NCBI GenBank assembly: GCA_005503065.1
Contig: SCOE01000029.1
Coordinates: 1-64,000 of the forward strand
DNA from: Comamonadaceae bacterium ALPHA2B
GTDB lineage: Bacteria; Pseudomonadota; Gammaproteobacteria; Burkholderiales; Burkholderiaceae_C
Length of the DNA: 64,000 nt
Direction of reading: 5' to 3'
In this document: positions 22,569 to 32,214 of the stretch, piece by piece
Numbering within the stretch: position 1 is the stretch's first letter
Layout of the letters: each line of letters opens with the position of its first letter
Made by a program: the position numbers and the translations under genes
The notes under the pieces: model-generated
What the model was told of the DNA's origin: nothing
Seen by the model: the letters and a program-made list of their open reading frames with translations, nothing else
Databases searched by the model: none

Positions 22569-23297
22569 TCACCGGCCGTAGAAATCGACGGACTGCGGTG
22601 TGTACGGCGTGCCTTCGCCCAGGAAGCGCCGATTCACCTCGCGGCCACGCTCCACAGCAGCGGCCTGCCGTGCCAGTTCCAGCGACGCAGCGCGATCCTG
22701 GGTGATGCTCAGGCGCTGCGTCTGGATGGACTGCTTGGCTTGCAGGGCCAAGAGCTGGTTCATGGCCTGCATCGCCTGCAAGGCACCCACTGCCGATTGG
22801 CTCTTGCCCACGAGGTCGGCCAGCACGCCTTCGTCGTCGCTCAGGTTCTGTGAGGCCTGGGCCTGCATCTGCATGGTGGTCTGCAAACCATTGAGCGTGT
22901 TCTTCCAGCGTTCCTGCGTATCGCGGTACATCTGGTCGCCGCTCACGGTGGCGGCGTATTGCTCGGGATACAGGCGCTGGAACTCCCGATCCAGATTCGT
23001 CACGTCATAGGCCAGGCCCTTGGCTTGCGCGATCAGCCGCTGGGTGGTCGCCAGATTGGCGCGCAACTGGCCCACCACGCTGGACGGCAGGCTGGCCAGG
23101 TTGCGCGCCTGGTTGATGAGCATCTGCGCCTCGTTCTGGAGCTGCTTGATCTGGTTGTTGATCTGCTCCAGCGTGCGGATCGCGGTCAGCGTGTTCTGCA
23201 CGAGGTTCGTGGGGTCGATCACGACCCATTGCGCCTGCACGGCGGTAGCGGTGCAAAGCATGGCCGCGACGGCGGCGGCGAGAAGACGCTTTTTCAT
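22569..23297 (-). CDS. trbJ: TrbJ, pilus-assembly protein (VirB5-like)
   Basis: This 242-residue secreted protein has a clear signal peptide (MKKRLLAAAVAAMLCTATAVQA-QW), then a long helical body typical of TrbJ/VirB5, a minor pilus component needed for mating contact (NTLTAIRTLEQINNQIKQLQ). The ATG at 23297 sits in the overlap with trbE and has the signal directly after it. The frame is open further upstream inside trbE, but that extension has no meaning for a secreted protein. Confidence 0.9.
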   Translation of the reverse strand: MKKRLLAAAVAAMLCTATAVQAQWVVIDPTNLVQNTLTAIRTLEQINNQIKQLQNEAQMLINQARNLASLPSSVVGQLRANLATTQRLIAQAKGLAYDVTNLDREFQRLYPEQYAATVSGDQMYRDTQERWKNTLNGLQTTMQMQAQASQNLSDDEGVLADLVGKSQSAVGALQAMQAMNQLLALQAKQSIQTQRLSITQDRAASLELARQAAAVERGREVNRRFLGEGTPYTPQSVDFYGR

Positions 23298-25732
23298 GAT
23301 GGGTTCTCCTGGGGGTGGGTGGACAGGAACGAGGACAGCAGGTCGGCGGCCCAATGCAGGCCACGGTGGCGCAGCCACGCGGCTGCGAAGGGAGAGGAAT
23401 CGGAATGCGCAGCGGCAAGCACCGCGTCGATGTCGCGCTGGTCTTGCGGCGTGGAAGCACCCGCGAAGGCCAGCGTCGCGGCGCCCAGGTCGAGGTCAAA
23501 CAGGCGATTGCCGAGACGCGATTGGTAGTAGTAGTCGCGCTTGGGCTGCGCGGTGGCGACAATCTCGATCTGGCGGCTGTTGAGGCCGAAGCCTTCGTAG
23601 ATCGTGCGAATCTGCGGCTCGGTCGCCTGCGGGTTCGGCAGGAAGATGCGGCTTGCGCAGCTCTCGATGATGGCCGGCGCGATGCTCGAATCCTTGATGT
23701 CGGCGAGGCTCTGCGTGGCGAAGATGACGCTGACGTTCTTCTTGCGCAGCGTCTTGAGCCACTGGCGGATGCGCGCCGCAAACACCGGATCGTCAAGGAA
23801 CAGCCACGCCTCGTCGAGGATCAGCAGCGTGGGGGCGCCGTCAAAGCGTTCGTCGAAGCGCGCAAAGAGGTAATGCAGCACCGCCATGACGGCGGCCTTG
23901 CTGTGCATCAGCTCCTCCATCTCGAAGCACTGCACGTCGGCCATGCCCAGCCGGTCATGGTCGGCATCCAGCAGCTTGCCGTGCGCGCCGCCGAGCACAT
24001 AGGGCGCGAGGGCCTGCCGCAGTGCGTTCGATTGCAGCAGGACGGAAAGCCCTGTCATCGTGCGCTGCTCCACGGGCGCACCGGCGAGACTGCCGAGCGC
24101 CGACCAGATCGCTGCCTTCTCGTCAGGGCCAACCGCGACGCCTTCATGCCGTAGCCGGCCTTCGATCCATTCGGCCGCCCAAGTGCGGTAGCCCTCGCGG
24201 TCGATACGGGCCAAGGGCTGGAAGGCGATCTCGCCATCCATCCCGAGGTCGTAGTGCTCACCGCCCAGGCCCAGGATGGTGGCGCGCATCGAGCGCCCCA
24301 TGTCGAAGGCGAAGACGCGCGATCCGCGATAACGACGGAACTGCATCGCCAAGGTGGCGAGCAGCACCGATTTGCCCATGCCCGTGGGGCCGGCCACCAG
24401 CGTGTGGCCCACATCGCCGATGTGCGTGACCAGCCGGAACGGCGTCGCGCCCTCGGTGCGGGTCACGATCAGCGGCGGGCCGTCGAGATGCGCGTTCTTC
24501 TCTGGCCCGGCCCATACGGCGGACACCGGCACCAGATGCGCCAGGTTCAGCGTCGAGACGATGGGCTGGCGGACATTGGCGTAGGCATGACCCGGAATCG
24601 ATGACAACCACGCATCCACCGCATTAAGCGTTTCGGGAATGGTGACGAAGCCGCGCCCCTGGATGACACGCTCCACCATGCGCAGCTTCTCGTCGGCCAC
24701 GGCGGCATCCGCGTCCATGACGATGACGGTTGCCGTCAGGTAGCCAAAGGCCACCTGGTCGCTGCCCAGCTCCTGCAAGGCAGCATCGGCATCGGCCGAT
24801 TTGTTGCTAGCGTCGGTATCGACCAGCGGGGATTCCTGCTGGAAGATGGTTTCGCGCAATAGCGCGATGACGTTCTTGCGCTTGGCGAACCATTGGCGGC
24901 GCAGGCGAGAAAGCTCTCTTTCCGCATCGGCTTTGTCCATGCAAAGGAACCGGGTTGACCAGCGATAGCCAAAGCTGAGGCGGTTGAGGTCGTCCAGAAT
25001 CCCCGGCCAGGTCGAGGTGGGGAAGCCCCGCACCGTCGCCACGCGCAGGTGCTGGTCGCCCAGCATCGGCGCCAGACCACCGATCAGCGGCGCGTCGGCC
25101 AGCAGCGCGTCGAGGTGGAATGGCACTTCCGGCACGCCCACGCGGTATCGCCGTGGGGAAATGGTCGAGTGCAGGTAGGTCAGCGTCTGGCTGTCATCGA
25201 GCCACGCAATCTCCGGCATCACGCCATCGAGCAGGTCGAAAATCCGATCCGTCTCCGCGACGAAGGCGGTCAGGCGCTCACGCCAGTCCACTCCCTCGGT
25301 CGGACGGTTCTCGTACAGCATTCCGGCCGCACGAGCGCGGGCTTCCTCCGGCGGCAGGTACACCAATGTCAGGTGGTAGCCGCTCTCGAAGTGGTTGCCC
25401 GAGTCCTCAAATGCGGCGCGGCGTTCTTCATCGACCAGCCAGGACAAGGGCTCCGGGAAGTCCGAGTGTGGGTAGCCGGCAGCAGCTCGCCGTTCGGCCT
25501 CGATGAACAGCGCCCAGCCCGAACCGAGCCGGCGCAGCGCGTTGTTCAGCCTCGCCGACGTGGAAATCAGTTCGCCCTGTGTCGCGCTGTCGAGGTCTGG
25601 CCCCCGAAAGCGCGCAGTGCGCTGGAAGGAGCCATCCTTGTTCAGCACGACTCCGGGCGCGATCAGCCCGGCCCAGGGTAGCCAGTCGGCCAGCAGCGCG
25701 GGCCGCTGGCGGTATTCGGCAAGGTTCAGCAT
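23294..25732 (-). CDS. trbE: TrbE, conjugation ATPase (VirB4-like)
   Basis: The 812-residue protein has the CagE/TrbE/VirB domain in its first 400 residues. The ATPase part has Walker A VAGPTGMGKSVLL near residue 440 and Walker B LLILDEAWLFLDD near 630, plus the C-terminal FATQSLADIKDS motif. It powers pilus assembly and substrate transfer at the inner membrane. The length is the usual one. It overlaps trbJ by four bases and follows trbD after nine. Confidence 0.95.
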   Translation of the reverse strand: MLNLAEYRQRPALLADWLPWAGLIAPGVVLNKDGSFQRTARFRGPDLDSATQGELISTSARLNNALRRLGSGWALFIEAERRAAAGYPHSDFPEPLSWLVDEERRAAFEDSGNHFESGYHLTLVYLPPEEARARAAGMLYENRPTEGVDWRERLTAFVAETDRIFDLLDGVMPEIAWLDDSQTLTYLHSTISPRRYRVGVPEVPFHLDALLADAPLIGGLAPMLGDQHLRVATVRGFPTSTWPGILDDLNRLSFGYRWSTRFLCMDKADAERELSRLRRQWFAKRKNVIALLRETIFQQESPLVDTDASNKSADADAALQELGSDQVAFGYLTATVIVMDADAAVADEKLRMVERVIQGRGFVTIPETLNAVDAWLSSIPGHAYANVRQPIVSTLNLAHLVPVSAVWAGPEKNAHLDGPPLIVTRTEGATPFRLVTHIGDVGHTLVAGPTGMGKSVLLATLAMQFRRYRGSRVFAFDMGRSMRATILGLGGEHYDLGMDGEIAFQPLARIDREGYRTWAAEWIEGRLRHEGVAVGPDEKAAIWSALGSLAGAPVEQRTMTGLSVLLQSNALRQALAPYVLGGAHGKLLDADHDRLGMADVQCFEMEELMHSKAAVMAVLHYLFARFDERFDGAPTLLILDEAWLFLDDPVFAARIRQWLKTLRKKNVSVIFATQSLADIKDSSIAPAIIESCASRIFLPNPQATEPQIRTIYEGFGLNSRQIEIVATAQPKRDYYYQSRLGNRLFDLDLGAATLAFAGASTPQDQRDIDAVLAAAHSDSSPFAAAWLRHRGLHWAADLLSSFLSTHPQENPS

Positions 25733-25741
25733 GGCATCACC

Positions 25742-26014
25742 TCACACGTCCAGCAGCGGCCGGTGCTTGATGTGGCGGGCGAAGACCTGCATGAACTGCG
25801 GATCGACACGAGCGCCCCAGACCGCCAGCGCATGGCCGACGATCCAGAGCACCACGCCCGGAATCCACATCTGCAAGCCCAGGCCCACGGCAGCGGCCAA
25901 GGTGCCGTTGGTGATGGCCACGGTGCGCGGGGCACCGCCCATCAGAATCGGCTCGGTCAAAGACCGATGCAGCGGCACCTCGAAGCCAGGCATCCCATCG
26001 TGCGGGCCGTTCAT
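25742..26014 (-). CDS. trbD: TrbD, small inner-membrane protein (VirB3-like)
   Basis: The 90-residue protein contains the TrbD/VirB3 signature (FEVPLHRSLTEPILMGGAPR) followed by two close membrane segments (about 33-70: TLAAAVGLGLQMWIPGVVLWIV) and a short basic tail. It pairs functionally with TrbE and the pilin. The start at 26014 overlaps the trbC stop; a longer frame upstream lies inside trbC. Confidence 0.9.
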   Translation of the reverse strand: MNGPHDGMPGFEVPLHRSLTEPILMGGAPRTVAITNGTLAAAVGLGLQMWIPGVVLWIVGHALAVWGARVDPQFMQVFARHIKHRPLLDV

Positions 26015-26394
26015 ACGACGGCCCCACCGGAGAAGCTGAAGAACGACAGGAAGAAGCTCGAAGCCGCGAACGCGATCGATAGGCCAAAGACGATCTGGAT
26101 CAGCTTGCGGAAGCCGCCCGAGGTATCGCCGAAGGCCAGCGCCAGGCCCGTGGCAATGATGATGATGACCGCGATGATCCGGGCCACAGGTCCCTGGATC
26201 GACTCCAGGATGGATTGCAGCGGGCCTTCCCACGGCATCGACGAACCGGCGGCCTGAGCCGCGCCCGCAAGCAGCAGCATCAGCGCCGCGAGCATCAAGC
26301 CCTGCATGGCCGGGCGAGCCAGGCTATCCAGCCGCGGTGGCCGAGGAAGCGGATACGCGGAAAAACGGAAAGCAGGAACGATCATCTGCGTCAT
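26011..26394 (-). CDS. trbC: TrbC, conjugative pilin precursor (VirB2-like)
   Basis: The 127-residue protein has a long signal region with LMLAALMLLLAGAAQA-AGSS. The mature pilin carries two hydrophobic helices (IIAVIIIIATGLALAFGDTSGGFRK... FGLSIAFAASSFFLSFF). The DTSGGFRKL loop between the helices is typical of TrbC. In RP4 the pilin is trimmed by the peptidase TraF and circularised, and a traF gene is present at 54874. It overlaps trbD by four bases. Confidence 0.92.
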   Translation of the reverse strand: MTQMIVPAFRFSAYPLPRPPRLDSLARPAMQGLMLAALMLLLAGAAQAAGSSMPWEGPLQSILESIQGPVARIIAVIIIIATGLALAFGDTSGGFRKLIQIVFGLSIAFAASSFFLSFFSFSGGAVV

Positions 26395-26412
26395 GGCAGT
26401 TCTCCAGAGTGG

Positions 26413-27429
26413 TCAGGGGACAGGGGGGGAAAAGTCGGACTGCGGCAGCAACTCCGGGAATGGAGCCTCCAGCGCGTCCGCCAGGTGATACCCAACGCCA
26501 TCGAAGCCGACGACGCGAGCGATGCTCTCGATGCGGCGCTTGCGTCCGCGCCCGGCGATGTGGATGACCACGTTGACCGCTTCCGCGATCAGCGCACGGG
26601 GCGGGTTCACCGCCACTTCGAGAATCAGTTGCTCCAGGCGCAGCAGTGCGCCCAGCGCGGAGCCGGCGTGGATCGTGGCGATGCCGCCCGGATGGCCGGT
26701 GCCCCACACCTTGATGAGATCCAGCGCCTCGGCGCCGCGCACTTCGCCGACGATCACGCGATCCGGCCGAAGGCGCATGGACGAGCGCACCAGCTCGGTC
26801 ATGGACACCACGCCCGCGCGTGTGCGCAGCGGCACGTGGTCGCGGGCCGCGCATTGCAGCTCCACCGTGTCTTCGAGCACCAGCACGCGGTCGCCGGTGG
26901 CGGCGATCTCGGAAAGCAAGGCATTGGCGAGCGTGGTCTTGCCGGTGCTAGTGCCACCTGCGATCAGAATGTTCTTGCGCTCGCGCACTGCACGCACCAG
27001 CAAGCCCGCCTGCGCGGCGGTCATCATTCCATCCTCGATGTAGCGCGACAGCGGGATCACGCCAAAGGCGCGCTTGCGCAGTGCGAAGGCAGGCCCCGGC
27101 GCGGCCGGCGGCAAGATGCCCTCGAAGCGTTCGCCCGTCTCGGGCAGCTCCGCCGTCAACAGCGGCTGGCCCCGATGCACCTCGGCACCGACATGGGCCG
27201 CCACGAGCCGAATAATGCGTTCACCGTCCGCTTCGGACAGCTCCACGCCCATCGGCGCGCGGCCCGTGGAAAGCCGATCCACCCAGAGCGTCCGGTCGGG
27301 GTTGAGCATGATTTCCACCACGTCCGGGTCTTCGAGCGCAGCGGCGATCAGCGGCCCCATCGCTGTGCGCAACATCTGGATGCGGCGATCTAGCGAAACG
27401 GCGGTGAAGGAAGAAGGCGTGGTACTCAT
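26413..27429 (-). CDS. trbB: TrbB, VirB11-type secretion ATPase
   Basis: The 338-residue protein has an N-terminal VirB11 domain (ALEDPDVVEIMLNPDRTLWV) and Walker A AGGTSTGKTTLANALL near residue 160. An Asp box LVLEDTVELQC near 190 and the conserved HPGGIATIHAGSALGAL near 240 follow. It is a hexameric ATPase energising pilus and DNA transfer. It heads the core trb order B-C-D-E-J-K-L-F-G-I and overlaps the CopG-type gene upstream by four bases. Confidence 0.95.
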   Translation of the reverse strand: MSTTPSSFTAVSLDRRIQMLRTAMGPLIAAALEDPDVVEIMLNPDRTLWVDRLSTGRAPMGVELSEADGERIIRLVAAHVGAEVHRGQPLLTAELPETGERFEGILPPAAPGPAFALRKRAFGVIPLSRYIEDGMMTAAQAGLLVRAVRERKNILIAGGTSTGKTTLANALLSEIAATGDRVLVLEDTVELQCAARDHVPLRTRAGVVSMTELVRSSMRLRPDRVIVGEVRGAEALDLIKVWGTGHPGGIATIHAGSALGALLRLEQLILEVAVNPPRALIAEAVNVVIHIAGRGRKRRIESIARVVGFDGVGYHLADALEAPFPELLPQSDFSPPVP

Positions 27430-27872
27430 GACGTACGCTCCTGCACTTCACCCATGCGCGAAGGGTCGGGATGCAGTTCCTCCACCACGTCGCGCACCAG
27501 ACTGCGCCCACGCAGCAGGTGGCGGCCCAACTGCTCCACGAACTGCTCGAAGCGGGCCTTGCCCTGGGCGCGAGCGGCGTCCTGATGTGCTTCGGGCACG
27601 GGTGTGCTGACCGTGAGGAAGTAGCGGATGAACAGCGCCAGCGTCTCGATCTGAATGTTCTGGTCGCGCTCCATGCGCTCGGCGTGGCGCGACAGCCGAT
27701 CCAACCGTTTGGCAATGGCCGCCTCCCGCTGGTCGGCGGCATCGGGCGACAGCCACGATGCGAGTGCCGCCGCGACGATGCTGGACTTCGATACGCCTTT
27801 GGTGGCGGCCAGTTCGTCGAGCCGTTTGCTGTGCTCCGGCTGAATGAACACATTGAGGCGGTGCTGGGTCAT
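27426..27872 (-). CDS. CopG-type ribbon-helix-helix protein between traG and trbB
   Basis: The first 45 residues (MTQHRLNVFIQPEHSKRLDE, then GVSKSSIVAAALASWL) have the strand-helix-helix pattern of CopG/Arc regulators. Helical regions with heptads follow. A CopG-family gene at this position is standard in Tn4371-type elements. It probably binds DNA, perhaps controlling the transfer operon or helping relaxosome formation; that is inferred. It overlaps both neighbours by four bases. Confidence 0.8.
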   Translation of the reverse strand: MTQHRLNVFIQPEHSKRLDELAATKGVSKSSIVAAALASWLSPDAADQREAAIAKRLDRLSRHAERMERDQNIQIETLALFIRYFLTVSTPVPEAHQDAARAQGKARFEQFVEQLGRHLLRGRSLVRDVVEELHPDPSRMGEVQERTS

Positions 27873-29866
27873 AGGTCGATTCCGTCGTCAGGGTCGAGGG
27901 AAGCCAGCCGGGCCGTGCGTTGCAGGGCCGGATCGAACCGGCGCGGGAGGGGAAGCGGCATGTCGTCGTCATCGAGCAGGCCAAGGTCGGCCACGGGTGC
28001 GGCCTGCTCGGGGTCGTAGGCGACGGTTTCGGAAAGCTCGGGCTGACGGCGCGGACCACCGTCGTCGGTCGAACCCAAGTTCTCCAGGCCATCAGCGGAC
28101 GCCGCGGCCGGTGCGGCGGGAATCGCCAGTCCGCTCCAGTCGTCGGGACGCGATGGCGGCGCGTCGGCGTATCGCTCGCTCGCCAGCGCGGGCGGCGGCA
28201 ACACGCGCCGCTTGAAATTGCTGTCCGCGTAGTAGCGCAGCTTCTTGGCCTTGATCGGCGCCACGCTGGACACCATCACCACTGCTTCGTCGGGCGGAAG
28301 CTGCATGACTTCGCCCGGCGTCAACAGCGGGCGCGCGGTTTCCTGGCGCGACACCATCAAGTGCCCGAGCCACGGCGCGAGCCGGTGGCCCGCGTAGTTG
28401 CGCTGCGCGCGCAGCTCGGTCGCAGTGCCGAGCGTCTCGGAGATCCGTTTGGCGGTGCGCTCATCGTTGGTGGCGAACGTCACGCGCACATGGCAGTTGT
28501 CCAGGATCGAATGGTTCTGGCCGTAGGCTTTGTCGATCTGGTTGAGCGACTGCGCGATGAGGAAGCTGCGGATGCCATAGCCAGCCATGAAGGCCAACGC
28601 CGTCTCGAAGAAGTCGAGGCGTCCGAGTGCCGGAAACTCATCGAGCATCAGCAGCAGCTTGTGACGACGCTCGATGCCGTCGCTGCCATCGAGTGATTCG
28701 GTGAGGCGCCGGCCGATCTGGTTGAGGATCAGGCGGATCAGCGGCTTCGTCCGCGAAATGTCCGAAGGCGGCACCACCAGGTACAGCGACCCCGGATGCT
28801 CGGCCGCGATCAGGTCGGCAATGCGCCAGTCGCAGCGCGAGGTGACTTCGGCCACCGTCGGGTCGCGGTAGAGGCCGAGGAACGACATGGCCGTGGACAA
28901 CACGCCCGAGCGTTCGTTGTCCGATTTGTTGAGCACTTCGCGCGCCGCCGAGGAAACGACCGGATGCGGGCCATCGCCGAGATGCGATGTGGTCATCATC
29001 CGATGCAGCGTCAGCTCAAAGGGACAAGCCGGGTCGCTGAGGAAGTTGGCGACACCGCGCAGCGTCTTGTCTTCGCCCGCGTAGAGCACATGCAGAATGG
29101 CCCCGACCAGCAATGCGTGCGAAGTCTTCTCCCAGTGGTTGCGCTTCTCCAGCGCGCCATCGGGATCGACCAGGATGTCCGCGATGTTCTGCACGTCGCG
29201 CACCTCATGCGCGCCGCGCCGGACTTCCAGCAGCGGGTTGTAGGCCGCCGACTTGCTGTCCGTCGGATTGAACAGCAGGCAATGCGAGAAGCGCGAACGC
29301 CAACCTGCGGTGATGCTCCAGTTCTCGCCCTTGATGTCGTGGATGACGGCAGACGCTGGCCAAGAAAGAAGCGTTGGCACCACCAGGCCCACGCCCTTGC
29401 CTGAGCGCGTGGGCGCGAAGGTCAGGACATGTTCCGGGCCCTCGTGCCGCAGGTACTGCTGCCGATGCAGGCCGAGGAACACGCCTGCAGGCTGGTCAAG
29501 GCCCGCCTTGTGAATGTCCTCCGCGTTGGCCCAGCGCGCCGTGCCGTAGGTCGTGACCAGCTTGGACTGGCGCGAGCGCCAGATCGACATGCCGATGGCA
29601 ACCACCACCGCGATCAGGCCGCTGCCTGCGGCAATGGCACCGCCCACGTCGAATACATGCGGCGCGTAGGCGTCGAAGAAGAACCACCACTCGAACAGGC
29701 GCCAGGGGTGATAGACCGGCGTGCCGAGGAAATCGAACCAGGGCGAACCCAGGCGTAGCTGGTAGCCCAGCGCCGCTGCTGTCCATTGCGTGGCGCTCCA
29801 TACGCCAGCGATCACGATGCCGAAGACAACGGCAATCTGACCGAACAGCACGTTCGTTCCTTGCAT
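27869..29866 (-). CDS. traG: TraG, type IV coupling protein (VirD4-like)
   Basis: TraG is the membrane ATPase that brings the relaxase-DNA complex to the mating channel. The 665-residue protein has two to three N-terminal membrane segments (about 5-30 and 65-95), Walker A TFAPTRSGKGVGLVVPTLL near residue 150 and Walker B LLLMLDEFPALGRLD near 405. A variable acidic C-terminal tail follows. The start MQGTNVLFGQ at 29866 has a GGGAGG ribosome site six bases upstream. It heads the traG-trb operon. Confidence 0.95.
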   Translation of the reverse strand: MQGTNVLFGQIAVVFGIVIAGVWSATQWTAAALGYQLRLGSPWFDFLGTPVYHPWRLFEWWFFFDAYAPHVFDVGGAIAAGSGLIAVVVAIGMSIWRSRQSKLVTTYGTARWANAEDIHKAGLDQPAGVFLGLHRQQYLRHEGPEHVLTFAPTRSGKGVGLVVPTLLSWPASAVIHDIKGENWSITAGWRSRFSHCLLFNPTDSKSAAYNPLLEVRRGAHEVRDVQNIADILVDPDGALEKRNHWEKTSHALLVGAILHVLYAGEDKTLRGVANFLSDPACPFELTLHRMMTTSHLGDGPHPVVSSAAREVLNKSDNERSGVLSTAMSFLGLYRDPTVAEVTSRCDWRIADLIAAEHPGSLYLVVPPSDISRTKPLIRLILNQIGRRLTESLDGSDGIERRHKLLLMLDEFPALGRLDFFETALAFMAGYGIRSFLIAQSLNQIDKAYGQNHSILDNCHVRVTFATNDERTAKRISETLGTATELRAQRNYAGHRLAPWLGHLMVSRQETARPLLTPGEVMQLPPDEAVVMVSSVAPIKAKKLRYYADSNFKRRVLPPPALASERYADAPPSRPDDWSGLAIPAAPAAASADGLENLGSTDDGGPRRQPELSETVAYDPEQAAPVADLGLLDDDDMPLPLPRRFDPALQRTARLASLDPDDGIDL

Positions 29867-29880
29867 TGGCCAACCTCCCG

Positions 29881-29904
29881 CTACGGCACAGGGACATGCC
29901 GTAG
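29881..29904. promoter_or_regulatory. Inverted repeat before traG
   Basis: CTACGGCA (29881-29888) and TGCCGTAG (29897-29904) form a perfect 8-bp inverted repeat 15 bases upstream of the traG start codon. It lies in the 217-base gap to the EexN-like gene, where the operon promoter is expected. It could be an operator, for example for TraR or the CopG-type protein, or a leader hairpin. Confidence 0.4.
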
Positions 29905-30083
29905 TGCCGAGGATCAAGGCGAGCGTGCAGGTCGGTCAAAGACCGTTATAGCGGGGATTCAGGCCAAAATGGCCAGACTTCTTGCTGTGGCGAAGGCAAT
30001 AAAAATGCCGCATGCGCGAGCGCGCTGCGGCGTGATGAGGTAACAGCAAGAACTCTGTCGCGGCCAGGCGACGGCGCGGGGCG

Positions 30084-30311
30084 CTATTTGGATTGCTGTT
30101 CCGGCCGATCGCCGAAGAAACGCCGGTTGGCGGCTTCGGCCGCACGGCGGCAGAGTTCTTCTCCTGCCTTCGCGCGGTCTTCCTTGCACAGGCGCTGGAC
30201 TTCTTTGAGGCGCTCGGGATGGGCAACGAGGAAGTCCACGGTTTCCGTCGGTTGGGATGGTCCACAGCCCGTCAGTGCGGCAACCATCAGCAGCGGCAGG
30301 AATCGGGTCAT
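30084..30311 (-). CDS. EexN-like entry-exclusion lipoprotein, 75 aa
   Basis: The protein has a lipoprotein signal (MTRFLPLLMVAALTGC-G) and a short helical domain, FLVAHPERLKEVQRLCKEDR followed by CRRAAEAANRRFF, which is the EexN-family pattern. Such surface lipoproteins reduce uptake of a second copy of the element. It lies between traG and traR in the same orientation. Its core resembles the TrbK-type protein at 22234-22557, so the element carries two related exclusion proteins. Confidence 0.75.
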   Translation of the reverse strand: MTRFLPLLMVAALTGCGPSQPTETVDFLVAHPERLKEVQRLCKEDRAKAGEELCRRAAEAANRRFFGDRPEQQSK

Positions 30312-30336
30312 GGCTTGGGTCCTTTCAGCAGGTGGA

Positions 30337-31251
30337 TCAGGAGTCCTCGGCGGCGCTGGAGCCATCCGCCGAATCAATGGAGGCCACTCGTTCGATGAAC
30401 CGGGCCAGCATTTCGGAGGGCTCCACGTCACGGTGCAGCAGATACGTGGCCAGCATCTGCGGCTTGCCCGCCAAGCGCCGGGCCACAACACCTGGCCCAC
30501 GGCCGGATGCAATGTGCGCGGCGCCCGCCAAACCGAGCGCCAATCCGGCTGAGACCAAGGTCATCATCACCTCATAGGACGCCACGCGCTGGGCGATCAG
30601 TGGCTGTTGCTCGTAGCGCTGCAAAACGCGATCAACTTGGCGTGCATGGCCTTCGCATATCGCCGGATCGCATAGCGCCAGCGGATAGCGCAACACTTCT
30701 TCCAACGGCACGTGCTTGTGGGCCAGAACAGGATGGCGAGCTGGGACCGCCACCATCAGTTCGTCTTCCCATGCAGGCCTGACCACAATGCCGTCGCCCA
30801 CCTCTTCGGCCATCGAAAAGCCGACGTCATACAGGTCATCGTGCAGACCCTTGATCTGTTGATCCAACGGCACCTCAAATAGCCGAACATCAATCTCTGG
30901 ATCTTCCGCTCGGCACTGTGCCAGCAGCGTCGGCATTCGCGAGGGCGTGATGCCATCGGACAAAGCGATGCGCAACTGTCGCTGAAACCCACTGGCGGCG
31001 GACTTGACGCCGTCACACGCCTGTTTCAGAGCTTCGAAGATTCGCGGCACCCGCTCCAGGAATGCCATTCCGGCAAAGGTCAGGCGGGTGCTTCGCGTGG
31101 TTCGCGTGAACAGTTGCGCCCCGAGCTCTTCCTCTATCTCCTTGATGGTGCGCGACAAAGGGGACTGATCGATGTGCAGCTTTTCCGCTGCGCGGCCGAA
31201 GTGAAGTTCTTCGGCCACCGCTATAAAGCAACGTAAATGCCGAAGCTCCAT
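30337..31251 (-). CDS. traR: TraR, LysR-type regulator of the transfer region
   Basis: The 304-residue protein has a standard LysR N-terminal HTH ([40 protein letters not shown]) and an effector-binding domain (about 90-290). A LysR gene named traR stands next to traG in Tn4371-family elements, so regulation of transfer is likely; the inducer is unknown. It ends in EGSSAAEDS-type acidic sequence. The usual upstream promoter space is gone: etfA of the cargo stops only 17 bases before the ATG at 31251. Confidence 0.82.
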   Translation of the reverse strand: MELRHLRCFIAVAEELHFGRAAEKLHIDQSPLSRTIKEIEEELGAQLFTRTTRSTRLTFAGMAFLERVPRIFEALKQACDGVKSAASGFQRQLRIALSDGITPSRMPTLLAQCRAEDPEIDVRLFEVPLDQQIKGLHDDLYDVGFSMAEEVGDGIVVRPAWEDELMVAVPARHPVLAHKHVPLEEVLRYPLALCDPAICEGHARQVDRVLQRYEQQPLIAQRVASYEVMMTLVSAGLALGLAGAAHIASGRGPGVVARRLAGKPQMLATYLLHRDVEPSEMLARFIERVASIDSADGSSAAEDS

Positions 31252-31268
31252 GGTGTATCTCATCCAAT

Positions 31269-32213
31269 TTAAAAGGCCTTGACGAATTCCGGCACAACTG
31301 CGAAAAGGTCCGCCTCCAGCCCGTAGTCGGCCACGCTGAAGATCGGGGCCTCGGGGTCCTTGTTGATCGCCACGATCACCTTGGAGTCCTTCATGCCGGC
31401 CAGGTGCTGGATGGCGCCCGAGATGCCGGCGGCAATGTACAACTGCGGCGCGACGATCTTGCCCGTCTGGCCCACTTGCAGGTCGTTGGGGGCGTAGCCC
31501 GCATCCACGGCAGCACGGCTGGCGCCGATGGCAGCGCCCAGCTTGTCGGCCAGGGGGGTGATGACTTCGTCGAACTTTTCCTTGCTGCCCAGCGCACGGC
31601 CACCAGACACGATGATCTTGGCGGCGGTGAGTTCGGGGCGGTCGCTCTTGGCGATCTCGCTGCCCACGTAGCTGCTCTTGCCAGCGTCGGCGGCCGCAGC
31701 AGCGGTTTCGACAGCGGCGCTGCCACCCGTGGCGGCGGCGGCGTCAAAGCCGGTGGTGCGCACGGTGATGACCTTCACGGCATCAGCAGACTGCACGGTG
31801 GCGATGGCGTTGCCGGCGTAGATGGGGCGCTCGAAGGTATCGGCGGAGATGACCTTGGTGATGTCGCTGATCTGGGCGACGTCGAGCTTGGCAGCCACGC
31901 GCGGGGCCACGTTCTTGCCGCTGGCGGTGGCGGGGAACAGGATGTGGCTGTAGTTGCCGGCACCACTGCCATGGAGTGCCAGCACCTGGGCGGCCACGTT
32001 CTCGGCGAGGCCGTGGGCCAGGCTGGCGCCGTCGGCGTGGATGACCTTGGCAACGCCGGCGATCTGGCTGGCTTGCTGTGCGGCAGCGCCGGCGTTGTGG
32101 CCGGCCACCAGCACGTGCACGTCGCCGCCGCAGGCTGCGGCGGCCGTCACGGTGTTGAGCGTCGCGCCCTTGATGGTCGCGTTGTCGTGTTCAGCGATTA
32201 CGAGTACGGTCAT
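31269..32213 (-). CDS. etfA: Electron transfer flavoprotein alpha subunit
   Basis: EtfA carries the FAD that accepts electrons from acyl-CoA dehydrogenases. The 314-residue protein has the N-terminal ETF fold ([20 protein letters not shown]) and the C-terminal FAD-binding signature ([47 protein letters not shown]). It is intact and one base from etfB. The cargo therefore brings its own electron carrier for its two acyl-CoA dehydrogenases, although the host chromosome normally has one. Confidence 0.95.
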   Translation of the reverse strand: MTVLVIAEHDNATIKGATLNTVTAAAACGGDVHVLVAGHNAGAAAQQASQIAGVAKVIHADGASLAHGLAENVAAQVLALHGSGAGNYSHILFPATASGKNVAPRVAAKLDVAQISDITKVISADTFERPIYAGNAIATVQSADAVKVITVRTTGFDAAAATGGSAAVETAAAAADAGKSSYVGSEIAKSDRPELTAAKIIVSGGRALGSKEKFDEVITPLADKLGAAIGASRAAVDAGYAPNDLQVGQTGKIVAPQLYIAAGISGAIQHLAGMKDSKVIVAINKDPEAPIFSVADYGLEADLFAVVPEFVKAF

Positions 32214-32214
32214 G

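Noticed and set aside
23290-23297. Second TTTTTCAT octamer as an ICE end
   Set aside because: It lies in the intact trb operon at the start of trbJ and simply reflects an ATGAAAAA start codon context.
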